Shown here piece by piece: positions 34,098 through 47,129 of a stretch of 64,000 bases of DNA. How positions within the stretch are numbered: position 1 is the stretch's first letter; each line of letters opens with the position of its first letter. Position numbers and translations under genes: made by a program. The notes beneath the pieces were generated by a model. That model searched no databases. It had not been told where the DNA came from and saw only the letters and a list, made by a program, of their open reading frames with translations. Source of the DNA: Nilaparvata lugens (Eukaryota > Arthropoda > Insecta > Hemiptera > Delphacidae); contig NC_052510.1 of assembly GCF_014356525.2 (NCBI RefSeq), positions 13,750,778-13,814,777 of the forward strand, in the 5' to 3' direction.

Positions 34098-34718
34098 GGC
34101 TATGCAAAGGCTAAAAATAAACTTTTACTCGTGATATTTTTCCAAGTTTTTCGATTTGTATATCATTAAGCTATAAAAATGAATAAGTTTTTCAGTAAAT
34201 TTTTTTTTTGATCATTACTTCTTGAGATATGAGCGCCTAAAGATAAATTTTTGGGACAGAACATTTCAAACAGTAAGAGATAAATCCATGAGATTTAGAG
34301 GATAACTTCATGGTATTGTTGATCTAGTAAAACAAATTTTTTTGAAAATATTAATTTTTGATAAAGTTATCCAATTCACTAAAAATGACCAAAAATAACT
34401 CAAAAAAGTTATTTTTTGTTATTTTTGGTAAATTGAATAACTTTATCAAAAATTGATATTTTAGGAAATTTTTGTTTTATTCAATCATCAATATCATGAA
34501 GAATTTAACCACTACATTTCATAGATTTATCTCTTACCGAATTTGAAATGTTCTGTCCCAAAAATTTGAGCTTTGGGCGCTCATATCTCAAAAATTAATG
34601 ATCGCAAAAAGATTTTTCCTGAGAAAACTTTTGTATTTTGATAGCTTGATGATATACAAATAGAAAAACTATGAAAAATATTACCAGTAGAAAGTTTAGT
34701 TTTAGCCTTTGCACAGTC
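34098..34718. mobile_element. 621-bp foldback MITE with TTAA target
   Basis: The whole element is a long imperfect palindrome. Ends GGCTATGCAAAGGCTAAAA and TTTTAGCCTTTGCACAGTC are bordered by TTAA at 34094-34097 and 34719-34722. Arms continue inward through TTGTATATCATTAAGC / GATGATATACAAAT and TTTTGGGACAGAACATTTC / GAAATGTTCTGTCCCAAAA to a centre near 34415. PiggyBac-type target, no ORF. Confidence 0.85.
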
Positions 34719-34722
34719 TTAA

Positions 34723-35173
34723 GGAGACGAGATGGGTAAAGACATCATATTGAATAGTATGGTAGTCGGACCGCTAAGTACTTTCTCACAATTATTCATT
34801 CATGTACAGCTAATTGGACGGTTTTACTAACGCATTAAAATAATGGAAATGGAAGGACATGTTACTACTGCATACAAATTTAATGCAGGAATACACGGCA
34901 TTATAACTAATATTGCCTACCTATAATATGGAAAATGAGAAATAATAACCGATAACACCTATTTATAGAAAATCAAATTCTTAATATTGTATTCGTAGTT
35001 CATTGTATTGAATGGTGATGAATTCTGGACAACTAATATGATTTCAATTTATATTAAAAAAGAAGCAACTTCTACTATACTAAGAGAGAAAGAACAATCC
35101 AGTGATGCATTCATTATGTGGTTTGTAACACTTCAGTTCCTCAGTGTATCCTTTATATCATTCGACTCCCAAC
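34723..35173. other. Non-coding intronic DNA
   Basis: Nothing recognisable. Confidence 0.35.
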
Positions 35174-35351
35174 TAGGGTGAGATTCACTTCAAACGGTCA
35201 GAATTATTTGAATGAGAAGCATTTGAGTTATTTGAAAGAAATGCTGACAATCTATCTCCATCGTAATATACACTTCAAGCTGTCAGCATTGGTTGGATGG
35301 AAAGTATTGATGTTATTCACAGGGAATTCTGACAGTTTTAAATGAATCTCA
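35174..35351. repeat. Two CTGTCAGCATT-family units in tandem
   Basis: First unit: GAGATTCACTTCAAACGGTC to AATGCTGACAATC. Second: CACTTCAAGCTGTCAGCATT to CTGACAGTTTTAAATGAATC. The outer ends (GAGATTCACTT and AAATGAATCTC) are inverted to each other, so the pair as a whole also has TIR-like ends. Confidence 0.65.
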
Positions 35352-36679
35352 GTAGAGAACTGGAGCGGGAAACCATTGGAGCATTACAAAAAGTAGTATG
35401 AAATAGTGGACCATTATTTTACAACATCTTATAGCATTAGATAAACACCGACACCAATTGACCTCTTTAATACGCTATTTGAACATAAATTATTTCAACA
35501 GGAAGGAAAGTTATACGGTGAGTACAATGTTATAGGATATGGCATTAATCATGAGCTGGAATCAATAATATTGCACACGTGATAAACACATACAGCATTT
35601 CACTCTTGTCACTTCGTAAACGATAAAACGTTTTTGAATCACTCTCAATCCTTCAAAATTGTTTCTATTGTAACTTTACTTTGCTCTCCAATTATTTTGT
35701 AACCTGCTATTAAAGTAATTTTTGTTGCTTATTGAAAAACGTTACACCAGTATCAGTGTATTATCAGAGACAAACAAATAACCTTACGCTTATCCTTTCT
35801 CTATGATATTATACAACATATGGGGAAGAGTCAATAATTACTATGGAAAGAAATATTTGAAATAAAGGGAGATATTGCATCCAATAAGCTCTGAAGAATA
35901 ATTCTTCATATCTAATTAATCTTCTTCATTAATCATCTAATAATTATCTTCATTAATTATTAATATCACTGTAATATAATGAGATTACAGATAAATTCTA
36001 CTATTTTTGTGTTCATCAGTTTATTTTCCAACTCTATAATCAGTTGAATTATTGATTTTTGGTATAAAACACACAGCAATTCCTTCAGTTTCTCTTTTGA
36101 AACCCTCTACTCACTTCACGCGTCCCTGAGCTGTCATTTTTTTGGAATTGTCCGTAAGCTGAATCTAAACTTCCTGCCGGTCTCTTTTGAACTTTCTCTA
36201 GAAATAACTTCCGGTAGCCCCAAGTTCCAGATTCATCTTTCACCCTATTCCACCAGAAATAGAGCAAAAACACCCTTCTAATGAAAACTGGGGAGCAGAA
36301 GTACCGGTACCTTTGACATGTTTGGTTTGAGCAGCTGTTGACAGTTCATACAAACAGTTGCTACCAACCATGTTGCACGGAACTTTTTTTTTGTTCAATA
36401 AAAAGTACTAATTTCGAGGGGGAAATGATGTTAGTTCAACCCTCATTGAACTTTGAAGGAGAACATTATGGGAGAGAAGAATTCCAGGAGTGTACCATGA
36501 GTCAGATAAGAAAATATACTAATTTTAATATGAGGAATGGAAATTTTAATGGAGGAATACAGCAACCAATTATTGAGCTCATCGAGGGAATTAGTACATC
36601 AAGTCAAGGGTCTAGCCTTTACCTGAACTGAAATTGTTCTCTGGTAGTGAAGTACCGTTTCATTTCTCTCGACATGAGA
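35352..36679. other. Non-coding intronic DNA
   Basis: No supported gene. The 97-aa plus frame at 36338-36631 lacks any recognisable motif. Confidence 0.35.
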
Positions 36680-37630
36680 ATGTCAGCTATTCAAAATTCT
36701 TGAAAATATTCTCAAGAATAAGAAGAATAATCAGAAGAAGAAGAAGAAGAAGAAGAAGAAGAAGAAGAAAAGAAGAAGAAGAAAAGAAGAAGAAGAAGAA
36801 GAAGATGAAGAAGAAGAAGAAGAAAAGAAGAAGAAGAAGAAGAAGAAGAAGAAGAAGAAGAAGAAGAAGAAGAATATGATGATGATGATGATGATGATGA
36901 TAATGATAATGATGAAGGAGAAGAAGAAGAAGAAGAAGAAGAAGAAGAAGAAGAAGAGGAGATGATGATGATGATGATGAAGGAGGAGGAGGAGGAGGAG
37001 GAGGAGGAGGAGGAGGAGGTGGAGGAGCAGGAGGGGGAGGAGGAGGATGTCAGCTCTTCAAAATTCTTGAAAATTTCTTGAAAGAAGAAGAAGAAGAAGA
37101 AAATGATGATGATGATGATGATAATGATGAAGGAGAAGAAGAAGACGAAGGAGATGATGATGAAGGAGGAGGAGGAGGAGGAGGTGGAGGAGAGGGAGGA
37201 TGTCAGCTCTTCAAAATTCTTGAAAATTTCTTGAAAGAAGAAGAAGAAGAAGAAGAAGAAGAAGAAGAAGAAGAAGAAGAAGAAGAAAAAGATGAAGAAG
37301 ATGAATAAGAAGGAGATGAAGAAGAAGAAGAAGAAGAAGAAGAAGAAGAAAAAAAAGAAGATGAAGAAGATGATGATAATGATAATGATAAAGGAGAAGA
37401 AGAAGGAGATGATAATGATGATGATGATGATGATGAAGGAGGAGAAGAAGGAGAAGAAGAAGGAGAAGAAGAAGGAGATGATGATGATGATAATGATGAA
37501 GGAGAAGAAGAAGAAGATGAAGAAGAAGAAGAAGAAGAGAGAAGAAGAAGAAGAAGAAGAAGAAGAAGAAGAAAAAAAAGAAGATGAAGAAGATGAATAA
37601 GAAGGAGATGAATAAGAAGAAGAAGAACAA
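36680..37630 (+). repeat. GAA/GGA/GAT purine tract with higher-order repeat
   Basis: Nearly 1 kb of GAA, GGA and GAT triplets. It is punctuated by three copies of the unique phrase TGTCAGCTNTTCAAAATTCT + TGAAAATNTTCT at 36681, 37048 and 37201. So the segment grew by duplicating unit plus tract, not only by triplet slippage. Triplet composition leaves many frames open on both strands (poly-Arg/Lys/Glu or poly-Ser/Leu); none is credible protein. Confidence 0.9.
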
Positions 37631-39358
37631 CAACAAGAACAAGTACATCTACCAAGAGTATCCTTGATAGAATAGATACTTTGAATGAAAATGAAGTTAT
37701 TGTGGAGCTAAATCGAACCTTATTCTCAAAAAACAAAAACAGTAGTTTACTATGATAAATTCATAAAAGAAATAAGTTACAAGTTACATGTAAGGATACT
37801 TGTTGATCCTTTATTCCATATTTCATTCCTTATTTACATATCAAATTCCATATTTTATTCCTATATTCCTATATATGACTATTGAAAAAAGTTAAAAAGT
37901 TGGCATGTTATATTATTCCACTTTACATATAGAACTATTTCCTGGCAAATTGATGACACCACACAACTGAATCATGTAAATGTCAAAAACTAATGTGATG
38001 ATGAATTGGAACACTTTATTCAACAATCAATATTATTCTCAAGACTAAGCAAACTATGCCATTTGGACCTCTAAGAGAAGAATGAACCATGAGAGGATAT
38101 AATCACAAAATCATCTTAAATATTCAGTGATGATGGATTAAAACACTTTATCAAACAATAAGTCACAAGAAAATGCAAACTTTTGGTCCACCGTATAACT
38201 GGGGGATACATGACAGCTACCACAACATATAAATATTCAAGGTTACTACACCTACAGTACGAAATCTCCGAACATTGAATAATAAATTAAGAGGGAACTT
38301 GAAAAATTGAGATGACTTGATGATGTCACAAGGTCATGTGAGACGAGTCACGGGCTGATACACACGACAGGCACGTCACGTCACGACACGACACGGACCA
38401 ATTTAGTTTTCTCAGCTGAAAAGTGTCGCTCAGTGGCTGCCGGCTTTTGCCTCCACGTTCCCCACAATGACACTTACTGTTATAATAGCTCGTCCTGTTA
38501 TAATAACAACTACTAACTACCAGCTACATCTCGTGTTATGTATCCACCATCGAAACTTAATTCCACATTGCTGTAACACTGTACGCCTACAACCTCCTGA
38601 TCAAAAAAGCAATGACACTACTTAGCATCACAGACTAATTTTACCTTCTCTAACACTGTATACAAAACAGATTTTGTAATTTTGTGTATTTATTTATTGT
38701 GTATATATGTATCTTCAAGTGGCAAAGAAGTTTGTTTTAACGGTCTCAATATTAAATGTGTATTTTGACTTGAGAATGTCTTGTTGATTTTGAAAATAAT
38801 GATAGTTTATTGAAATTGAAATATTTATTCGATAGTTGATGAAACACATTGGTGAAGATGTGTTGGTTTCAACACAAAACTACAGTCCTGCGTACAAGTC
38901 AAATAAATTTGGATGTGACAGGAATAAAACTGTGTTTTCTCAATTATGAAGAAATTACACAATATCAATTCTTATTCAACAAATTTTATATTTGTTCGAG
39001 TTCTGATTGATATCGATTGACTAATCTAGGCTAATGAAGTCGAAGACGAGATTTCCTACTGGAAAAAGCCTTCGTCACTCTTGAAATTCCAAAGACAAGA
39101 ATGAGGATACACTATTTAAGAAATTTGACGTAGAAATTGATTACTCGCTTTCCTGAAGTGACGCAGTGGAAAATCATATTGTACAGAAGAAAAGAACGGA
39201 TCAAAAACAGAATATTCATACAGAACTCTCATTTTATTTCGTTATTTCGTTTTGTCGTTAGATTTTATCTTATCCACACATGAGACCAATGCTTCAAGAA
39301 AGTAAATGTAGGAATTACAATTAGAAATAAATTTACCATCAGTTCTAGGTGAGTTATG
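37631..39358. other. Non-coding intronic DNA
   Basis: A short CGTCACGTCACGACACGACACG-type microrepeat lies near 38374-38396. No gene seen. Confidence 0.35.
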
Positions 39359-40846
39359 AACCACTGGGAAGTAGAGGAGCTAGTCTCAAGCACTCACCCT
39401 CTCGACATGGATACTCCAAGCTCATCTATACACTAATAGTCCAGTCAAATGGTCGTTTTTCAGGAAACAGCCCCGAAAGAATTTTTCTCGACTGTTCTAT
39501 ATGTATTTTGGGGCGCTGAATTCGAATCTGAAATTTGCTGACACGCCAGAGGGCGGCTTCACCCCCAAAACCCCCCCAAATTTTAGACTTTTTCTGCGAT
39601 TTTACTGTTATTCAAGAGTCTCTAAAACGAGTAAGATACATGTAGAAACTTGCGATTGGTGTCAAATGAAAGAGAATTACATGTTCTATAAGCTTCGTTG
39701 CCTTGAACGCATAATCTTGCATGACTGTTTATTATCGAGAAACTATATGTGAAAATGAGGAAAATATCGCAAACTTCTTGATTTTTTGAATCAAAAGTAT
39801 CTTACCTCACTATATTTTCACAAAATTCATTCACCTCACATGAAAGAGGAGATTCTGTTCTTCAAATCACGACCAAGTATCATTTTTTATCATTTCGGGT
39901 TATCGAGATACACAGCTTTGAATATAGAAATTGGCCATTTTTCTGAGTATTTTAAATAGGGGCTAAAATACACTAAAAAAGGATTTTTTAAATTGTTCAT
40001 CAAATTTCAGTTATGATACATGATTTTGAACCGCCTTGACGAGCTGAGAAGAATGAGCTGTAGTACGAGGAGATCTGATCATTCTGTCAAAAGTTATAAG
40101 TGTTCAAAGTTTTGATCCTTGACGTATCCTTATGACTTAGGAAATACTGAAATTGAATGTTTCTAGCGGGTGATTCTCATAAAAAATAACCCTCGTGAGA
40201 TGATTTCAGCCAAAATATATATTTTTTGTTAGGAAGGCCTTGAAAAGGTATTATAATTGGAAATTTGTATTTTGGCTGTAGGACATGATTTTCTATTTTT
40301 GGGTGTATTCCCCCACCCCCCAATACTAAATTCGAAAATTCCTAAGGAATCCTGTTCATAATGAATTGTTCTTTGAAGTGATGTGTGGTTTTCTATCTAT
40401 ACTAAAAAAATATCCAAGTTGTATAGGGTAGAAGTGGTAGGTTTGCATAATTTTGAAACCCCTTAAAAAATACCCTTTTTTGAAAATTCGTAGCTCCGGA
40501 ACAAAAAATGGTAGAACCCTGCGCGACAACTCAATTTATTGGAACTTTTATTCTCTTTAATTTTGTCAAGAATGATTTTTCTTGAGAAACTCAAGGTTTA
40601 CGAGATAAAATGGAAAAATTAAAAAAGTCTGAAATTTTGGGGGTTTTGGGGGTGAAGCCGCCCTCTGGCGTGTCAGCAAATTTCAGATTCGAAATCAGCG
40701 CCCCAAAATACATATAGAACCGTCGAGAAAAATTCTTTAGGGGCTGTTTCCTGAAAAACGATCATTTGACTGGATTATTAGTGTATAGACGAGCTTGGAG
40801 TATCCATGTCGAGAGGGTGAGTGCTTGAGGCTACTTCCCAGTGGTT
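39359..40846. mobile_element. 1.49-kb element with ~225-bp terminal inverted repeats
   Basis: Left end AACCACTGGGAAGTAG and right end CTACTTCCCAGTGGTT pair. The arms stay highly similar inward through CTCTCGACATGGATACTCC, GGAAACAGCCCC and ACACGCCAGAGGGCGGC to the CCCCCAAAACCCCC stretch (left arm to about 39585, right arm from about 40625). Weaker pairing continues into the core. No transposase ORF and no clear target duplication; the superfamily is unassigned. Confidence 0.85.
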
Positions 40847-41224
40847 AAGAACAGATACAATGCTAAGCGCCAAGTCGTTCACTTCCCTATTATAAGTTTT
40901 GTATCAATTGAGACAATCCTCTTACAGCGACAGAGTCTGTTATGATTGTTAGTTATGACACATACAATCACCAGCAAGTATAGTATTCGTTCGTGATCTG
41001 ATACACTGATTATGCTCGAGAAATAAACACAATATTTGAGAAATTTCTAATCAAATCTTTACTCAATTTTCTTTACTTACTTATGCATTCTACTCACTTA
41101 CTCACTTACACTTTTACTACTAAACTTAACTTACTACCCTTCACTCGTCTAAATATCTTTACTCAATTTGGCGCTTCTGACACATCAATCCACTCAAAAT
41201 CTGGAAGACCAACACTAATTTTCT
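40847..41224. other. Non-coding intronic DNA
   Basis: CTTACTTACTCACTTAC-type degenerate simple sequence near 41070-41110. Confidence 0.35.
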
Positions 41225-41470
41225 TTAAAATCCGCCCATCAGACCATGGTTATGACTTATGCCCAGGGCAAGCGGGATTTCAGCCCTGCCCCTTAGACCA
41301 TGGTTCGTGACCCCGGACGCCCGGCATATTATGCGCGGGTTCTGAGTTGAATAAGCCGGCAAAGCCTGCTTTCCAGCAAGCATTCAGCCCGCGGCTTTTG
41401 ACCGGTATCTTCTAATAGCCGGGACAGAGAGCAAGTCCAGTCCAGTCAAGCCTGCGACCTAGCAAGGCCC
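41225..41470. other. GC-rich island of unknown origin
   Basis: CpG- and GC-rich for ~245 bp in AT-rich surroundings. GACCATGGTT occurs twice (~41241 and ~41297), bracketing GGGCAAGCGGGATTTCAGCC. On the minus strand GGGCTGAAATCCCGC loosely resembles a tRNA B box, but no matching A box is convincing. Possible SINE or MITE fragment. Confidence 0.35.
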
Positions 41471-41477
41471 GTCCGCC

Positions 41478-41660
41478 TACTTCAGTTATTACTATATATC
41501 AGAACATGACATATATAAAACTGCTGAAGTTATCTCTATATATCAAACCATAATATATATAAAACTGTTGAAGTTATTACTATATATCAATCCATAATAT
41601 ATACACACAACTCCTATAGTTTATTACTGTATATCAAACCTTAATATATACACAACAGTA
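41478..41660 (+). repeat. Tandem array, ~45-bp unit, 4 copies
   Basis: TATATATC recurs at 41493, 41537 and 41581, and as TGTATATC at 41629 (44, 44, 48 bp). Units contain AACCATAATATATA and a CTGNTGAAGTTAT segment. Confidence 0.8.
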
Positions 41661-41894
41661 TACTTAGGTATGGAGGTTGATATCTAAATTACATACCAGG
41701 TCGCCCAACGAAAGAATTCCAGCAACATTAAACTGCATTAATGACTTTCCAATACGCAACTAGGTTGTAATCTGGCTAAATTAAATAATCCTGGCTTGCA
41801 GCTACATTAGTGGAAGAGCATTTACTTCAATACCCTACTGAAAAACATTACAAGTTTCGTCCGGAAGTTGTGTGTAATGACCAAATCTGATACA

Positions 41895-42085
41895 GTGTGA
41901 TTCAGTTAATTCTGTCAGTATTCCTCATAAATATCACTAACACTTCCCCCATTTAACCAACGCTGACAGTTTGAAGTTTGATCTGACATAGTGGGTTTCA
42001 CTTTACCTTGTCAGTAACCATCATAAAACAACATCAACGCTTCCCGTTTAACCAATACTGACAAGGTAAAGTGGGGTAATCCGAT
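41895..42085. repeat. Two CTGTCAGCATT-family units
   Basis: Unit a: TTCTGTCAGTATTCCTCAT to CAACGCTGACAGTTTGAAG. Unit b: TCACTTTACCTTGTCAGTAA to ATACTGACAAGGTAAAGTG. Each has inverted ends, with an AACACTTCCCCC/AACGCTTCCCG core like the other units. Confidence 0.65.
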
Positions 42086-44419
42086 ACCGGTTAGACGTAA
42101 TTGGCAGCAAAAGCTAATCTATTGCCGTGATTTGGATTAGTGCAATTGGATTTTTTCACAGAAAAAATAGAAAGGTAGTCGCGTGCTGTAAAGAAAACTA
42201 TCGGTTCACTTTCACCATACATATATTGACATCGTGCAGTAATTTCAGGACAACTATGAGAACTATATCAGGGAAGTGTTTGAGGAAGAGGAAGAGGAAC
42301 GATGTTGTTTTCAGACAGGTTGTAGGTACTAATGAAATGAAGAATTGTATTACAATGTAGATATTCTTCTTCAAGTATTATGGTATAATTTTGGAAAAAG
42401 AAATCCACCTCATCATATCTGGGAGCATCCTTGCCATCAGAATTCACATTGGCTTCACCAAAAGTTGACATCTTGGGGCATTCTCCCCCCCCCCTCAAAT
42501 TCGTAAGATAATATCCTCATGCTAGCTAATTTCCCAGTTTTCTATACCTCAATATAGTTTCAAGTGTCTGATGGTTGGATATTGATACAAATTCTTTGCT
42601 ATTTCCATTCCAAGAGATGAATGTGCAAATAAAAAATATGTTTCATACATTCCACCAATTCAGAATACAGTCCCTCTCTGGCCTTCCTAGTTAGCTGTCA
42701 ACAGAGTGAATGTATGCCTACAGAATTGAAAAATGAAAGCTATTCAGAAATTAAGATTGCATAACAGAACTTTATCTCCACTATTATACTCACAAAACCC
42801 ACTGCAGTACTAATGTCCATAGTTTGTAAAAGCTCAAATCCAAAAATCCTAAATCTCCACTGACAAAGAGCAAAACTACTAAACCAACAGTCAATTCAGC
42901 CATACTACTGGACACAGTAGGACTAACACTTGAGTTAGTGTGAGGGAATTAGCAGGACATTAGCAGCTCCTTTCTCTTGATTTGGACAATCATTAGGCCG
43001 ATTGCCTAATAAATAACAAAGAGATTGTCCAAAAGGTCACTGTGATAAAGTTAGGCGCGCGATTTTCACTCGGAGCGACTGCATTGGAGAGGAGAAATTT
43101 GGAAAAAATACAATAAAAGTTGTCTCTCAAGGCTTTAGACCTGTCCACAAACGTAAATGGATGGATAGGGGAGAGACAGGGGACTGATAAGAGACGGAGT
43201 GAGGACTAGTGGAAGAGAGAGAGAGAGAGGTGTCAGCTGTTGTGCTTTGTTGTTTTATTATAGCTGGACCAAAAGTTAGCCACTATCACGCTAATCTCCA
43301 GAGTCCTGAATGGGCCCTTCCTTAAAAGGACTCTACACTCGTTCTCTCCATGTTTCATTACTTGCGTAATAGCCCTAAATGCGCAGTTGACCTTTAATGA
43401 AACTACAACATCTTGTAAAAACACCCAAGATGTGTGAAATTGAAGCACACACTCACTTGCACACAATCGTTGAATTTACTTGAAAAGTGGAGACAAAAAA
43501 ACAAGGCTTTCAATTTGTACAGGTTTCTTATTTCTTATCTCCGCGGCGAGTCTGTCTTGGTTTCTCGTGTTTTGAATATTTGATTTACTTCCAAATTTGT
43601 AGGTGCGGAGTGCGGAGTAGGATGTTTGTTAACTTTCCTTTATAATTCAAAGAATTCTAACACTAAGGAAGAAACAAAGATTCATCTATTCAAGGTAATC
43701 TTGAATCTACTCATATAAAAGAAATTTCAAGTTATTTACTTCGACAAGCTCTACTCAACCATAGTTGAGAATAAATCTTGACCAAAGGTGAAAACCGTTT
43801 ACATGCTTGTTAAAACTCTATTATACTAATAACTTGAGAGCAGAATTGTATTACTATTTCACAAAGAATGTTATTTATAAATTATTATTACAAATAATAT
43901 TCATTTGAAGTTGACGCCCAATTCTGTAACAAATCGATCATGAAGATCATAATTCTACACAATAACGTTCAATCAACCATTTTCCATTTTACCCATTTAT
44001 ATTATGTTTTATTCTCATATCGATTGTAACTTATATGATTTCTAATATAATGTCTGCAAAGAAGATAGAAATTTCTATTTTTCTCTCAGAAACTACGAGA
44101 AACAAACTACCTATAAGAACCGCATAATGTTGAAAAACACAGCAGAGCTACTAGCTACCACATGAATAACGTATCAACAAACAACAAATCAACCGAATAT
44201 CCAGTAGAAGACCAAAATCAAATTCCAAAGCAATCAGCTCCAATCCCATACTCTCAGCCCACTACCTCCAAACAATCAACAAACACAATGGACTCCAGCT
44301 TCCAGGATCTTAGGATTTCTTCGATTAGCCTTCGATCAAGATAGCATAGTCTCTTGTTGTCCATCAATGAAACTGACTCCATTGTTAGATGGACACTGAG
44401 CTGACAATGTTATTATAGC
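42086..44419. other. Non-coding intronic DNA
   Basis: No gene. Short GAGAGAGAGAGAG run near 43217. The 60-codon frame at 44162-44344 is CA-rich, Asn/Ser/Thr/Gln-biased and unrecognised. Confidence 0.35.
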
Positions 44420-44500
44420 GAGATTCACTTTAAACTGTCAGCATTCCTTGTAAATAGCATCAATGCTTCCCATTCAAACAATGCTGACAGTAGTGATTCT
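44420..44500. repeat. CTGTCAGCATT-family unit, clearest copy
   Basis: GAGATTCACTTTAAACTGTC opens it, CAATGCTTCCCATTC is the core, and AATGCTGACAGTAGTGATTC closes it. Ends are inverted copies. Confidence 0.7.
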
Positions 44501-45019
44501 GCATTATCCGATATAGTGTAAGTAAGTGGACCAGGCTATTTTCAGATGATGGAAAACATTAATTAATTTTCACCGGACTGGAAAGCTGGCTAGAAGTAGA
44601 CTGCAACTAATAGTCGACGGGTAATTTGTTTAGCGGAAAATTTCCCCCTCCCCAACACCCAAATCGTACTCCTCTCCCAACTCACAATCCTTTGATTGAC
44701 ATTGTCACCAACGGTAGTCGATGATTTCTATGTCAATGTCGACCGTAACAGTGTCACTGGATGGAAGGCAGAGTCCCAGGTGAACAGAATATTCGGCGAG
44801 TCGCAGAGACTCATCTGATGCACTGCAATAATGTCCCAGAACAAACGCGATAAATGATGCAGATAATTATGCCGTGTGCAATGACTGATGACGGATTGGA
44901 GGCTTTTCTCAGGGAAATATACTATGGAAGCCTGAAGATGATCAATGTCAGATCTCAAGATTAGTCAAATCCCAGACTGAGAACCTTATTATCATGGAGC
45001 TCGTCAGTAGAGCAATATT
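44501..45019. other. Non-coding intronic DNA
   Basis: Nothing recognisable. Confidence 0.3.
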
Positions 45020-45490
45020 TTTATCTTGCATGTCCCATTAAAGACAAGAGAAGCACTTTCGTTCAATGTATTTTTAAGTTAAGTCTCATTAAAATTGTCC
45101 CAATTACTGTGATATTGTTCTAATTATACTGGAATCTTCAAGTTTAGAAATCTGAACACTATTTTCAGATGTCCTGCACACATGAATTCCACTTTCGTTT
45201 AATGTATTTGGTATATTACTTCGAGTTTAATTAAAACTTCCACGATTATTGGGATATTGCGCTAAATAGTACTGGAATCTTTAATATAAGCAGCTGAACA
45301 CTATTTTCAGAGGTCCTGCACATGTATATAAATTCCACATTTCAGTACTTTCGTTCAATTTGGTGTATGCCTTCCGAGTCTCATTAAAATTGCCCCAATT
45401 ATTGAGAGATTGCGCTAAATAATACTGGAATCTTCAATCTCAGCAGCTAGAAACTGTTTTCAGAGGTTATGAATTCTAAATTTCAGTAGA
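45020..45490 (+). repeat. Tandem array, ~140-155-bp unit, 3 copies
   Basis: CTTTCGTTNAAT recurs at about 45056, 45192 and 45348. Each is followed by TCTCATTAAAATTGCCCCAA-like, ATATTGCGCTAAATAGTACT-like and CTGAACACTATTTTCAGAGG-like blocks in the same order. Copies are clearly diverged. Confidence 0.8.
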
Positions 45491-46562
<1,072 letters not shown>

Positions 46563-47023
46563 TATAAAAGCTATTAAAGAAACATGAATCGAATCAAAGT
46601 TGTAGATCTATCTTACAACAGGAAAAATGCGTAATTAATTGGGAATTATTCACGAGCTAACCAAAGTGAAACCTCTTCTTTGATTGTTAACTAATAATGT
46701 AAATGGGTCAAAAACGGAACATGATAAAGGATACCAAGTTCACCATTCTTCTTGATTGAAGATTGAAGAGTGACTCGGGTTATACATGGAGTTTTGAAAG
46801 TTGGTTTTCCAAACATCAGAATAGAGTTTCTCTCCTATCTCTAACTATGATTGATTCTATATGGTGTTGTAGTCATATCTTCAAACATCAAAACATCACA
46901 AGATAACTCCGAACTCGCACATTGCCGATAATATTTCAATTTTGACGCTATGTGTTACGTTTTTCATACAAGCATTTATTATCAAATACAATTTGTAATA
47001 TCTAAAGCCTATAAAAGTCTTGA

Positions 47024-47124
47024 GCCCGGTTGCACAACAGCCGGTTAAATTTTAACCGTGATTAATTCCACGAGAACCAATCAGAGAAGGCTTTTTGAAA
47101 AAAACGGCTGTTGTGCAACCAGCA
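47024..47124. mobile_element. 101-bp MITE (GCCCGGTTGCACAACAGCCG)
   Basis: Terminal GCCCGGTTGCACAACAGCC pairs with GGCTGTTGTGCAACCAGCA. CTTGA flanks both sides (47019-47023 and 47125-47129). The interior TTAAATTTTAACCGTGATTAA and ACCAATCAGAGAAGGC match a family I recall from hemipterans. Confidence 0.8.
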
Positions 47125-47129
47125 CTTGA

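Noticed and set aside
36634..37736. Long Arg/Lys/Glu- or Ser/Leu-rich frames on both strands
   Set aside because: Translations of GAA/GGA/GAT triplets and their complement; no start context, splice sites or domain.
41240..41320. tRNA-like B box on the minus strand in the GC island
   Set aside because: GGGCTGAAATCCC departs from the consensus and no A box lies at suitable spacing; insufficient for a tRNA or SINE call.
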